Source: Fusibacillus kribbianus
GTDB lineage: Bacteria > Bacillota > Clostridia > Lachnospirales > Lachnospiraceae
Direction of reading: 5' to 3'
Assembly (NCBI RefSeq): GCF_030053595.1
Contig: NZ_JASGBQ010000001.1
Span: 1-64,000 of the forward strand
Length of the DNA: 64,000 nucleotides
Below the pieces are notes generated by a model. The model had not been told where the DNA came from. It was given only the letters and a program-made list of their open reading frames with translations, and did no database searches. A program made the position numbers and the translations under genes. Positions 1 through 7,714 of this stretch are shown in pieces; within the stretch, counting starts at the first letter, position 1; the number at the start of each line of letters is the position of its first letter.

Positions 1-234
1 CATCTCCACGTTGTATCGTTTTTCTTCATTATCTTTTGCATATACATCCAGCCGCACGCCCCGATTTTCCGGGTGGTACGCCATGGTTTTCTCCCGGATC
101 ACTTCAATGCGCCCGATGGGGAATCCCAGAACCAGCTCCAGAAAATCCCGGCAGTTCTTTTCCTCCGCCATCACTGTGCCAAACATAAAGTCATCCTTAA
201 GCGTAAGCTCCTGAAGTGTTTTTCTTGTACTCAT
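1..234 (-). CDS. Rpn-family PD-(D/E)XK nuclease/transposase-like protein (N-terminal part)
   Basis: The 78 codons visible read MSTRKTLQELTLKDDFMF... and continue through FLELVLG, an EKT segment, NRGVRLDVYAKD and YNVEM. This order (LKDDFMFG, then RLDVYA with the acidic catalytic residue, then the VEMQ strand) is the N-terminal signature of the Rpn/PDDEXK_2 recombination-promoting nuclease family, abundant in Clostridia. The start ATG at 234-232 has a GGAGG-like site upstream. The gene runs off the left edge, so the rest of the nuclease core cannot be checked. Rpn proteins are linked to RecA-independent recombination and recently to phage defence; no role is inferred for this copy. Confidence 0.75.
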   Translation of the reverse strand, partial: MSTRKTLQELTLKDDFMFGTVMAEEKNCRDFLELVLGFPIGRIEVIREKTMAYHPENRGVRLDVYAKDNEEKRYNVEM

Positions 235-336
235 GTTCCTCCGTTTCCGCAGAGGAATTCTATAAGAAAAGTATAGCACGACCGTGACCGAATTGCAATC
301 GATTCCGACTCTTGTATGTGAACCTTTTCATTTGTC

Positions 337-376
337 CAGTTGACATTTCATCGTATCCCGTATATAATGTCAACTG
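337..376 (+). promoter_or_regulatory. bioY promoter with overlapping BirA-type operator
   Basis: A perfect promoter is present: TTGACA at 340-345, 17-bp spacer, TATAAT at 363-368. It is exactly framed by a perfect 10-bp inverted repeat, CAGTTGACAT (337-346) and ATGTCAACTG (367-376), with a 20-bp centre. The 40-bp footprint matches the length of the classical biotin operator bound by BirA dimers, so biotin-dependent repression of bioY is inferred. Confidence 0.75.
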
Positions 377-417
377 TTCTTAAATATAAGTTTACATTCA
401 AGAAGGAGTTCATCATT

Positions 418-987
418 ATGGAAAAGAATGCGGTTCAAAAACACTCAGAAATCTCTGTTGTCACCATGACTCTCATCGGTGTGATGACTGCCATCACCTG
501 CATACTCGGCCCCCTTTCCGTCCCGCTTCCCATCAGTCCGGTTCCCATTTCCTTTACCAACCTGGCTATATACATCACCGTGTATGTGCTGGGCATGAAA
601 CCCGGAACTATCAGCTATCTTGTATATCTGCTGATCGGACTTGTGGGCGCACCGGTATTCTCCGGCTTCACCGGAGGCCCTGCCAAGCTGGCAGGCCCCA
701 CAGGCGGTTATCTGATCGGGTTCATTTTTATAGCTCTGATTGCCGGATTTTTCATTGATAGATTTCCGAAAAAATATTATCTGCATTTCATTGGTATGGT
801 GCTGGGAACTGCAGTATGCTACCTGTTCGGCACCCTCTGGCTCTGTTACCAGCTGAAGCTCGGTTTCGTGGCAGGTCTTTGGGCCGGCGTGATTCCTTAC
901 CTGCCGGGAGATGCAGCCAAGATCATCATTTCCCTGATCCTCGGCCCCGTTCTCAGAACGGCGGTCTCCGAATTTAAAAATCATTAA
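418..987 (+). CDS. bioY: Biotin transporter BioY (ECF S component)
   Basis: A 189-residue, strongly hydrophobic protein with about six membrane segments. BioY hallmarks are visible: a PLPISPVPISFTNLAIYI-like substrate loop near residues 40-55, the VYLLIGLVGAPVFSGF segment, and the GPTGGYLIGF motif near residue 95. BioY is the biotin-binding S component of an energy-coupling factor transporter in the cytoplasmic membrane. No ECF A/T genes are nearby, so a shared module is likely. The start at 418 was chosen over the upstream ATG at 340 because AAGGAG lies 8-9 bases before it and the upstream ATG sits inside the promoter. Confidence 0.93.
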   Translation: MEKNAVQKHSEISVVTMTLIGVMTAITCILGPLSVPLPISPVPISFTNLAIYITVYVLGMKPGTISYLVYLLIGLVGAPVFSGFTGGPAKLAGPTGGYLIGFIFIALIAGFFIDRFPKKYYLHFIGMVLGTAVCYLFGTLWLCYQLKLGFVAGLWAGVIPYLPGDAAKIIISLILGPVLRTAVSEFKNH

Positions 988-1001
988 AAAACCTGTTCAT
1001 C

Positions 1002-1050
1002 AAAAAAGCTGGTGTGGAACAGAAATTCTCTGTTTCGCACCAGCTTTTTT
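1002..1050. terminator. Bidirectional Rho-independent terminator
   Basis: A long hairpin (AGCTGGTGTGGAACAG pairing with CTGTTTCGCACCAGCT, one or two wobbles) flanked by six A on the left and six T on the right. It separates the convergent bioY and the EIIC-like gene and can serve both. Confidence 0.85.
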
Positions 1051-1060
1051 ACAAAAGAAC

Positions 1061-2635
1061 TTATGCCTGTGCCGCTTTCTTCCGTCCTGCCAGGTTCGCC
1101 ATGACGGTGATCACAAAGGCGATTCCAAAGGCAATGAGCATGCAGAGGAAGAAGTAAAAGCCCTTGCCCGCATTGGCTGCAAAGGGAGCAGCATAGGCGG
1201 GAAGATAGGCCGTGCCTCTCACATCAAAGATTCCCACAAAGGCGCCGGATACAGTAGATGCGATCAGTGCTCCCGCAAATACCATCTTGTGGGCAAACAT
1301 GAACGGATAGGCTGCCTCCACAAATGTACCGAAGCCTACATTGATGGCAAAGCCGGGAAGAGCCACCACTGCATCCCCCTTCTGTCTGGGACATACCACA
1401 TTTGCCAGGGTAATGCCTGCCGATACCATAACAAGGCCTGTCATATCGATCGCTCCCAGGAAGCTGCTGCCTGACACCTCGATCTCCAAAAGTACAATAG
1501 GAAGGATCGCTGCATGGTACACACCTCCGATGATAGCCGGCCAGATGAGAAGGCCTGCCAGCGCCCCTGCTGCAATGGGACTTATGGCAATGGCGGAATC
1601 AATCAGATAACGGATGCCGTCACCGATCCAGAGGGCAACCGGAGAGATCACATAGAGTCCAAACAGACCGGCGATCAGACCGGCAAGTCCTCCGGCGGCA
1701 ATATTCGCCGTGGTACCGGGAACCTTATGCTTAAAACAGAAGGTAATAATATAGTATACAAGAATACCGGCGATGAGACCTGTCACAAGACCTCCCAGAA
1801 TTCCGCCGTCCTTGGAAAGAACTCCGGTCATGACACCAGCCACGACACCAACCTCGCTGAAGCCGGACACCTTCATGGAAGCAATGGCTGCCACCACTAC
1901 AGGAAGTGCCCCGATCAGGGTATTGAATACATCCTCCAGCACTGCCAGGCCGGGGATCTTGCTTAAAGCCAGGCAGATCGCCATGGCAATGAAGGCAGGC
2001 ATGGAGGTCATCATGATCCCCCGGAAATTGATCCGTTTCCATACGCTTCCCTGTGCCTTCTCAGCAGCTGCAGCACCGGTATTGCCGATCACCGGCATGT
2101 ATTTCATATTCCACGCTTTTGCGAGAGCCATGGTAAACCCTACCGCTCTTGTCCGATTGGTAGTTCCTGTCGTTCCGGAAGCCGAGATCACATTGCAGCC
2201 CAGATCTCTGGCGTCTGCAATGGAGGAGCCGCCGGTGCCTGCGATGGGAAGCTTCTTTTCTGCCGCTGCCGTAAGAGCCTGACGGTTTACCCCCTTCGGA
2301 TCGGCACTCATCAGCATAATGCCGTCCACCTTCCCATCCTGTATGGCCTTTGCCAGCTCCGCATCCGTCTTTGCAGCTGCTCCGTTGACCTCAGTAAGAG
2401 GGCCCTCAAAGGCCGGTGCCACTCTTCCGTTCTGAAGAGTATAAAGAGCCGCCGGCGCTTCTTTTGATATGTTATCCATGGAGCCTGACGCTCCGATAAA
2501 CTGTATGAAGGCGATCTCCATCCCGGCTGACTCTGCCTGGGTAAAAATCTCTTTCATAAGTGCATCCACATTGCTGCCGCCCTGATTATACAGGTTTCCC
2601 CCACTGCTTCCGATCACTGCGATCTGCTTTTTCAT
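1061..2635 (-). CDS. PTS EIIC-like sugar transporter with N-terminal Rossmann-like domain
   Basis: A 524-residue two-part protein. Residues 1-185 are soluble and alpha/beta-like, opening MKKQIAVIGSSGGNLYNQGG, with the conserved-looking stretches MSADPKGVN, GTGGSSIAD and SGTTGTTNRTRA. Residues 200-520 have about ten membrane segments with the motif WPAIIGGVYHAAILPIVLLE and FGTFVEAAYPFMF, typical of PTS membrane (EIIC) proteins of the fructose-like group. No EIIA or EIIB phosphorylation domain is recognised in the protein or next to it. Start ATG 2635 is preferred over the GTG at 2644 because GAGGTG lies correctly before it. Substrate unknown. The N-terminal domain does not look like an EIIB. 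Confidence 0.6.
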   Translation of the reverse strand: MKKQIAVIGSSGGNLYNQGGSNVDALMKEIFTQAESAGMEIAFIQFIGASGSMDNISKEAPAALYTLQNGRVAPAFEGPLTEVNGAAAKTDAELAKAIQDGKVDGIMLMSADPKGVNRQALTAAAEKKLPIAGTGGSSIADARDLGCNVISASGTTGTTNRTRAVGFTMALAKAWNMKYMPVIGNTGAAAAEKAQGSVWKRINFRGIMMTSMPAFIAMAICLALSKIPGLAVLEDVFNTLIGALPVVVAAIASMKVSGFSEVGVVAGVMTGVLSKDGGILGGLVTGLIAGILVYYIITFCFKHKVPGTTANIAAGGLAGLIAGLFGLYVISPVALWIGDGIRYLIDSAIAISPIAAGALAGLLIWPAIIGGVYHAAILPIVLLEIEVSGSSFLGAIDMTGLVMVSAGITLANVVCPRQKGDAVVALPGFAINVGFGTFVEAAYPFMFAHKMVFAGALIASTVSGAFVGIFDVRGTAYLPAYAAPFAANAGKGFYFFLCMLIAFGIAFVITVMANLAGRKKAAQA

Positions 2636-2723
2636 CCTCGTCACCTCGTATTATTTGTCCATTCTGTCCTTTGATGATGTGTTAATATTGTATCACTTTA
2701 CCTCATTAAATCACGCTATTCCT

Positions 2724-2751
2724 ATTATACATAAATTTTCCGGAGATGCAA
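2724..2751 (-). promoter_or_regulatory. Promoter of the EIIC-like gene
   Basis: On the minus strand TTGCAT (2751-2746), 16-bp spacer, TATAAT (2729-2724), reading toward the EIIC-like gene about 90 bases downstream. Confidence 0.55.
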
Positions 2752-2816
2752 GAACTTTCTTTATCTGTGACTCATACTCTCTCAGAAAATCCGGTATCTC
2801 AATCCATTATATTTTG

Positions 2817-2828
2817 GAGAACGTTCTC
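2817..2828. promoter_or_regulatory. LacI-type operator
   Basis: GAGAACGTTCTC is a perfect 12-bp palindrome with the central CG typical of LacI/GalR-family operators. It lies just upstream of the truncated LacI reading frame and about 70 bp behind the EIIC-like promoter. Confidence 0.6.
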
Positions 2829-2873
2829 AGCATTATCTGTTTCACATAGGATACGACAGGATGTGACGCCATA

Positions 2874-3103
2874 ATGAAAAAAAGCAGAGATACAGTTACC
2901 ATAGAGGACGTAGCGGCCCTGGCCGGAGTCTCTCGATTTACAGTGGGCCGGATCGTCGGCGGTTACGGCAGCGTTTCCGAAAAGAGCGGACCTATAACGC
3001 CGACAATACCTTAGCTTCCCACGCCTATTATGACGGAAATGGAACTCTGCTCTCCACCACAGAAGCAGTCTATACGACCATCACAGTCATAGCAGAAGAA
3101 TAA
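2874..3103 (+). pseudogene. LacI-family regulator remnant
   Basis: From ATG 2874 a 46-codon frame reads TIEDVAALAGVSRFTVGRIV followed by GGYGSVSEKS, the first helix-turn-helix and hinge start of a LacI-family repressor; it stops at 3014. The entire sugar-binding domain (about 280 residues) is missing. From about 2993 a different frame reads 36 codons ending AVYTTITVIAEE at 3103, which looks like the tail of an unrelated protein. The junction near 2990 therefore joins two broken genes. The palindrome at 2817-2828 is probably the regulator's own surviving operator. Confidence 0.8.
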
Positions 3104-3116
3104 TCTCCGAAAAACA

Positions 3117-3145
3117 AAAGGGCTGTCCGAAAACAGCCCTTTTTG
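3117..3145. terminator. Rho-independent terminator
   Basis: GGGCTGT (3120-3126) pairs with ACAGCCC (3133-3139), extended by A/T pairs and ending in T5 on the plus strand and A-run on the left. It ends the minus-strand operon at 3170 and can also act on the plus strand. Confidence 0.8.
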
Positions 3146-3169
3146 TTATCTTCTGCAGTCTCCTGTTTT

Positions 3170-4126
3170 TCAGCTTCTGAGTCTGTCCAAAAGCTCCATG
3201 ACCATCAGACTTTCCTTCTGCCAGCCGAGGAACCGTTCCCGGTCACTCGCTTCGACGGCCTTCACAAAATCGGCGATTTCAAAGGTCATCCGGTTGGTGG
3301 CAAGATCGTATGAGGCAGTTTTTGTTTCGCCGCCACGCAGGTGAAGCTCTGCATTTCCCCAGGTATTTCCGGCCTCCTTCACAAGAATATAGCCCTTTTC
3401 CCCTTCGATGAGTCCTGTATTGACACCGTCACAGTCCTTGGCCCCCATGCAGCTGCACACAAAACCGTCATAGGAAAGCACTGCTGTCCCGGAGCAGTCA
3501 ATGCCGTTGAAGCCCCGGTTGGCAAAATATTCTGCCTCCTTCGGTGCGCCGAACAGCCCCACTGCTCCATGAAGATTATACACATTGATATCCATGAGAG
3601 CTCCGCCGGCGTATTCCGGATTGAACACATTGGTGATCCGGCCTTCCAGATAAGCGTCGTAACGGCTGGAATACTGGCTGTAGTTGAAATTCGCCAGACG
3701 GATCGGACCGATTTCTTCAAGCCAGCCCCTGACGACATGGAAATTCGGCATATGGAGAACGGTAATCGCCTCCATCAGATACAGCCCCCGCTCCTCCGCC
3801 AGAGCAAACAATTCCGCCGCTTCCTCTCTGTTCCCAACAAAGGGTTTCTCACAGATCACATGCTTACCCGCAAGAAGAGCCCTTTTTGCATAGCTGTAAT
3901 GAAGGCTGTTGGGGGAAGCCACATAAATACAGTCGATCTCCGGGTCAGACAGCATTGCGTCCAGATCCACATACCATTTTAAAGCCCCATGCTTTTTGGC
4001 AAATTCGGCTGCCCGTTTCTCTGTCCTGGAGAAAACCGCCGAAAGATCGATTCCCTCCGTTCTGGATACTGCATCAAGAAACAAATCTACAATACTTCCG
4101 CTTCCAATGGTTGCAAGCCGCAGCAT
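3170..4126 (-). CDS. Gfo/Idh/MocA family NAD(P)-dependent oxidoreductase
   Basis: A 318-residue dehydrogenase. An N-terminal Rossmann fold begins MLRLATIGSGSIVDLFL, followed near residue 92 by HVICEKPF, the EKP motif carrying the catalytic lysine of this family, and then the alpha/beta C-terminal domain with GGALMDINVYN (usual GG..D..H/N region). Family members oxidise or reduce sugars, cyclitols or sugar derivatives with NAD(P). It is the last gene of the hexulose-phosphate operon, 30 bp behind hxlB, so a sugar substrate feeding or leaving that pathway is inferred. The exact substrate cannot be told. Confidence 0.85.
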   Translation of the reverse strand: MLRLATIGSGSIVDLFLDAVSRTEGIDLSAVFSRTEKRAAEFAKKHGALKWYVDLDAMLSDPEIDCIYVASPNSLHYSYAKRALLAGKHVICEKPFVGNREEAAELFALAEERGLYLMEAITVLHMPNFHVVRGWLEEIGPIRLANFNYSQYSSRYDAYLEGRITNVFNPEYAGGALMDINVYNLHGAVGLFGAPKEAEYFANRGFNGIDCSGTAVLSYDGFVCSCMGAKDCDGVNTGLIEGEKGYILVKEAGNTWGNAELHLRGGETKTASYDLATNRMTFEIADFVKAVEASDRERFLGWQKESLMVMELLDRLRS

Positions 4127-4155
4127 AAAATCTCCTCCTTACAATTCTGCTTTTC

Positions 4156-4716
4156 TCACTCCAGATTCGCGTGTCTGGAGAAATAGTGGTCCGTGGGGAT
4201 CCCGGCTTTTTTCCCGAGAGGCAGTACCATGGCGTCTCCCAGCACCAGCATACACTGCTCAAACATACTTCCTCCCGGAAGGATCGGCATCTCTCTGTCC
4301 GTCATATCCACCTTGTCGGTATAGGCGGGAATCTCCACCATCACATCGCTCATTTTCCCCAGGGTCGATTCCCTGTTGATGGTCATGACTGCAATTTTAC
4401 CGCCCAGCTTTTTCGCCTTGGCAGCGATGTTCACCAGGCTTCCGGTCTCCCCGGAGCCGGAGCCGAGGATCAGAAGATCTCCCTCCTCAAAGGCCGGCGT
4501 GGTCGTGTCCCCTACCACATAGCTCTGGAATCCCAGGTGCATCAGCCTCATGGCAATACACCGGAGCATCAGCATGGAACGTCCCGCCCCATAAACAAAC
4601 ACTTTTTTTGCGCTGCAGATGGCGTCCATAAACGCTTCCACCTGTGCCTCGTCGATCTTTTTCAGTGTCTCAGAAAGCTGCACTGCTGCTGCCGCTGCCG
4701 TCTCTGTCACATTCAT
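4156..4716 (-). CDS. hxlB: 6-phospho-3-hexuloisomerase (SIS domain)
   Basis: A 186-residue single SIS-domain protein. VFVYGAGRSMLMLRCIAMRL (residues 39-58) and GSGSGETGSLV (about 91-101) are the sugar-phosphate-binding loops, and the length matches bacterial PHI enzymes. PHI converts D-arabino-3-hexulose 6-phosphate to fructose 6-phosphate in the ribulose monophosphate pathway. The gene is 12 bp from the hexulose-phosphate synthase gene, the usual hxlA-hxlB pairing, which supports the specific call over other SIS isomerases. Confidence 0.85.
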   Translation of the reverse strand: MNVTETAAAAAVQLSETLKKIDEAQVEAFMDAICSAKKVFVYGAGRSMLMLRCIAMRLMHLGFQSYVVGDTTTPAFEEGDLLILGSGSGETGSLVNIAAKAKKLGGKIAVMTINRESTLGKMSDVMVEIPAYTDKVDMTDREMPILPGGSMFEQCMLVLGDAMVLPLGKKAGIPTDHYFSRHANLE

Positions 4717-4728
4717 ATGCTCTGCCCC

Positions 4729-5370
4729 CTATTTCTGTAAATAGCTGTCCATGATTTCTCTCATCTTTGCAGCGGTTTCCCTTCTGTTTTTCTGATTGCA
4801 GATTCCGCCGCCGCTGATGATGACCTCCGCCGGGCTTGCGACCGCCTCCGCAAAGGTGTCAAGCTTGATTCCTCCGGCAATGGCCTTGGCACAGCTTACG
4901 CCTTCCAGCTTGCGAAGCTCCTCAATGGGATCCGCACCTGTCTCCTGAATATCATATCCCACATGAACACAGATGTAGTCCGGTTCCATGGCTTCGATCT
5001 CTTTTCCTCTTGCCGCAATGTCTTTTACCGAACACATATCCACCAGCACTTTTGCGCCGTATTCCTTTGCAATGCGGATTGCCCCTTTAATGGTACTGTC
5101 ATCGGAGGCCGCCAGCACAGAGATCATATCCGCTCCCGCCTCCAGCACCGACTTCGGAACCACATTTCCGCCGTCCATGACCTTAATATCGGCAAAAACG
5201 ATCTTATCCGGATACTTATCCTTCACCGTCTTTACAACTCTCGCACCCTCGGAAATAATAAGGGGAGTTCCCAGTTCGATAATATCCACGTAATCTGCAA
5301 CCTCTTCAAGAATCTCCAGTGCATCCTCTGTTTTAAACAGATCCAACGCCACCTGCAGCTTTTTTTTCAT
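4729..5370 (-). CDS. hxlA: 3-hexulose-6-phosphate synthase
   Basis: A 213-residue protein of the orotidine-phosphate decarboxylase suprafamily. The signature FADIKVMDGG (residues 61-70, DxKxxDxG) and the second-half segments VLAASDDSTI, VHVGYD and AIAGGIK match HPS and the related 3-keto-L-gulonate-6-phosphate decarboxylase. Methionine in KVMD and the adjacent PHI gene favour HPS. HPS reversibly condenses ribulose 5-phosphate with formaldehyde. In a heterotrophic gut anaerobe it could run in the retro-aldol direction to make pentose phosphate, or act on another 3-keto sugar phosphate. Confidence 0.8.
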   Translation of the reverse strand: MKKKLQVALDLFKTEDALEILEEVADYVDIIELGTPLIISEGARVVKTVKDKYPDKIVFADIKVMDGGNVVPKSVLEAGADMISVLAASDDSTIKGAIRIAKEYGAKVLVDMCSVKDIAARGKEIEAMEPDYICVHVGYDIQETGADPIEELRKLEGVSCAKAIAGGIKLDTFAEAVASPAEVIISGGGICNQKNRRETAAKMREIMDSYLQK

Positions 5371-5387
5371 AATTTTTCTCCCTTCCT

Positions 5388-6221
5388 TTATTTCGTCACC
5401 AGCTCATCGTGATAAATGAGCATGGACATGATCTCATCCACATAGTTGTCAGGATATCCCAGGAAACGAAATGCCTCCGGATTTTCCTTGTAGCTCTTAT
5501 AGACCGGCAGACCGAATTTGATTCCCAGTGCCGGATTTTCCTTTACCGTGGCAAATTTCAGCTTCGGTACCTGATGATAGCGGTCGTTGAGCTTTACCCG
5601 GATCTCTCCGTTTTCCTTAAACACGTAGCAGCTCATACCGTGGTAATGCTTCACCGGTCCGTAATTAACCGTGCAGGGCACATAGGCCAGGTTGGAAAAG
5701 ACCAGCGGTCCCTCCCCGATATTGACCGAGCAGTGTCCGTAATTGGGGGGCACGATGATGGTCTCCCCTTCATGCACCGTAGTCAGGATCAGGTCATCCA
5801 CCTTCACATCCTCCGGATCTTCCGCATCAAAGTTGTCGGAGCGCTGCAGGATGTAAAGCGCTGTTCCCTTGATCACCTCATATACCTCACCGTATGTATT
5901 GGTGTGCTCCGGATTCCAGCCGTGGTAATGACCGGAGGTCTTTTTGCATTCCCCGTTGATCTGTCCGGGCATGATAATGGTGATATCGTAGCAGAAATCA
6001 TTCTTCTTAAGGAGCTCTTCATCCTCCGGAAACGCAATTTTTCTGTATACGTCGTAAACATTTTCCTCCATGGGAAGATTGGTCTCATCAGCCAGAAGCC
6101 CCTGCATCTTCGCCGCAGGCTTTCTTCCAAAGCCTCCGTAGGTAAGAAGGGCGCTGAGAGCCATCACATGGTTTTCCTCATCGAGATAAAGCGGAAGTCC
6201 GCTGTTTTTCAGTTCGAGCAT
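5388..6221 (-). CDS. Cupin-type glucose-6-phosphate isomerase
   Basis: A 277-residue protein carrying the archaeal/cupin phosphoglucose isomerase core: KTSGHYHGWNPEHTNTYGEV with metal-binding His residues (about 137-139) and glutamate, then YEVIKGTALYIL, and a second His in PNYGHCSVN (about 181). Classical PGI is unrelated. It would interconvert fructose 6-phosphate and glucose 6-phosphate, directly consuming or supplying the hexuloisomerase product two genes downstream. The RBS AAGGAGG precedes the ATG. C-terminal residues 215-277 extend beyond the usual 190-residue archaeal enzyme. Confidence 0.82.
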   Translation of the reverse strand: MLELKNSGLPLYLDEENHVMALSALLTYGGFGRKPAAKMQGLLADETNLPMEENVYDVYRKIAFPEDEELLKKNDFCYDITIIMPGQINGECKKTSGHYHGWNPEHTNTYGEVYEVIKGTALYILQRSDNFDAEDPEDVKVDDLILTTVHEGETIIVPPNYGHCSVNIGEGPLVFSNLAYVPCTVNYGPVKHYHGMSCYVFKENGEIRVKLNDRYHQVPKLKFATVKENPALGIKFGLPVYKSYKENPEAFRFLGYPDNYVDEIMSMLIYHDELVTK

Positions 6222-6236
6222 TCTGTTCCTCCTTGT

Positions 6237-7442
6237 CTATAAACCGATGGACTGCCCCGCCAGGGTACAGGCTCCGTACATGCCGGCCTCTGAGCCCAGC
6301 GTTGCCTGCACCACCGGGCACCAGGAGCGTTCCTGGGCAACCATCTCTTTTGTTTTCTCATTGAGAGGCTTTAAAAGCAGCTCTCCTGCATTGGAAAGCC
6401 CGCCTCCAATGACAATGATGGACGGATTATACATCATCATCACATTGGTAACCCCCACCGCAAGATAATGGATATACCGATCCAACAGCCTGAGGCATAC
6501 CTGATCGCCTGCCATCGCGCCCCGGGTAACCATCTGGTTTTCAAAGACTCCGCCGGCCTCCTTCATATATTCATGCAGAACGGTGTCCGGACAAGTTCCC
6601 ATCATAAAAACGGCATCCCGCTTCAGAGCGCTTCCGGAACAGTAGGCTTCCAGATGGCCCCTTCTACCGCAGAGGCAGATATCCCCATCGTAGGCATCCA
6701 CGATCATATGCCCCAGTTCTGCCGCCATATTGGAAGCTCCTCCGTAAATTTTTCCGTTGATAATAACACCGCATCCCACTCCCGTTCCAAGGGTAATAAG
6801 CACCATGTTATCATTTTTTCCGTTGCTGCCAAAGGCATATTCGCCAAGGGCATTGATATTTGCGTCATTATCAATAAAGGAAGGTGCGTTATAATATGCT
6901 CCGATCTTTTCCGCCGGGTTGAATCCATCCCAATGGAGCTTTGAAAGCCAGACGGTTTGATTTTTTTCTTTATCCACCGTTCCGGGAAGCCCCATCGCCA
7001 CCGCCAGAACATTCGGCTCCTCAATGCCGGCTTCTGTGAACATAAAATCAATGGCCTGGATCATGGCATCGCCGGCTGTTTCATAGCCCTCTTCTCCTCG
7101 GGTAGCAATCTGCCTTTTGGCGATCACCTCCTGCTGCTCGTTCATGATCATAAGCTTGGTATTGGTACCGCCCACATCGATCCCGATCAGATATCCTGAC
7201 ACCGGTCGTTTCAGCTCGGCTGCCAGACTGCCGGCCAGTCCCAGCTTCATCTGGGCAAAGCCGGAGTATCCAATATGGCGGCACATCCGGATCACCGTTG
7301 CATCACTGGTCTCACTTTTTTTCGCCAGCTCTGCGATGCTGAGATCCAGAGTCTCCTCCGGATGTTCTATCATGAAATCGGCAACCCGCTTCTCAGCCTT
7401 CGACATTTCATCGTAAAACTGTCTGATATTCTCGATTGCCAT
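6237..7442 (-). CDS. ROK-family protein with N-terminal RpiR-type HTH
   Basis: A 401-residue chimera. Residues 1-75 (IRQFYDEMSKAEKRVADFMI, LSIAELAKKSETSDATVIRM) are the RpiR/MurR HTH_6 domain, which is normally followed by SIS. Here residues 83-401 are instead a ROK sugar kinase/sensor: ATP site GIDVGGTNTKLMI, ITLGTGVGCGVI, and the zinc motif CLCGRRGHLEAYCSG, where the usual third Cys is His. Starting at 7442 gives AAGGAGG at good distance; the upstream in-frame ATG at 7556 lacks a site and lies upstream of the promoter core. As first gene of the sugar-phosphate operon it is probably an autoregulated sugar-sensing repressor, possibly also a hexokinase. Confidence 0.82.
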   Translation of the reverse strand: MAIENIRQFYDEMSKAEKRVADFMIEHPEETLDLSIAELAKKSETSDATVIRMCRHIGYSGFAQMKLGLAGSLAAELKRPVSGYLIGIDVGGTNTKLMIMNEQQEVIAKRQIATRGEEGYETAGDAMIQAIDFMFTEAGIEEPNVLAVAMGLPGTVDKEKNQTVWLSKLHWDGFNPAEKIGAYYNAPSFIDNDANINALGEYAFGSNGKNDNMVLITLGTGVGCGVIINGKIYGGASNMAAELGHMIVDAYDGDICLCGRRGHLEAYCSGSALKRDAVFMMGTCPDTVLHEYMKEAGGVFENQMVTRGAMAGDQVCLRLLDRYIHYLAVGVTNVMMMYNPSIIVIGGGLSNAGELLLKPLNEKTKEMVAQERSWCPVVQATLGSEAGMYGACTLAGQSIGL

Positions 7443-7456
7443 AAGCCCTCCTTTCT

Positions 7457-7583
7457 GAAGTTTTACTTCTTTTAAGCCGGTTGAATTTTGAAGTTTTGCT
7501 ACTTTTCTCTTGATTTGCTTCTGTTTGATTGAATTATAAATGAAGATTATCTTCACGTCAAGATAGTTTCGAAGTTTTACTTC
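7457..7583 (-). promoter_or_regulatory. Promoter and GAAG-N5-CTTC operator array of the sugar-phosphate operon
   Basis: On the minus strand TTGACG (7561-7556), 17-bp spacer, TATAAT (7538-7533). The spacer is filled by the perfect dyad TGAAGATTATCTTCA (7541-7555). Two further perfect dyads GAAGTTTTACTTC lie at 7457-7469 (leader, next to the RBS) and 7571-7583 (just upstream of -35). All share GAAG-N5-CTTC. Weaker copies start at 7490 and 7641. GAA-N7-TTC dyads suit RpiR-type repressors, so self-regulation by the RpiR-ROK protein is inferred. Confidence 0.7.
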
Positions 7584-7714
7584 TTTTTTTGGGATTCAGA
7601 GTTTCTATTGGGGATTTTTATAATCAGGAAATGAGTTTTTGAAGTTTTGCTTTATATGAGTATTTTTGACTATGGAATGTACCAAACGAGATTTTCTTCT
7701 GTTCTGTCGCCGTA

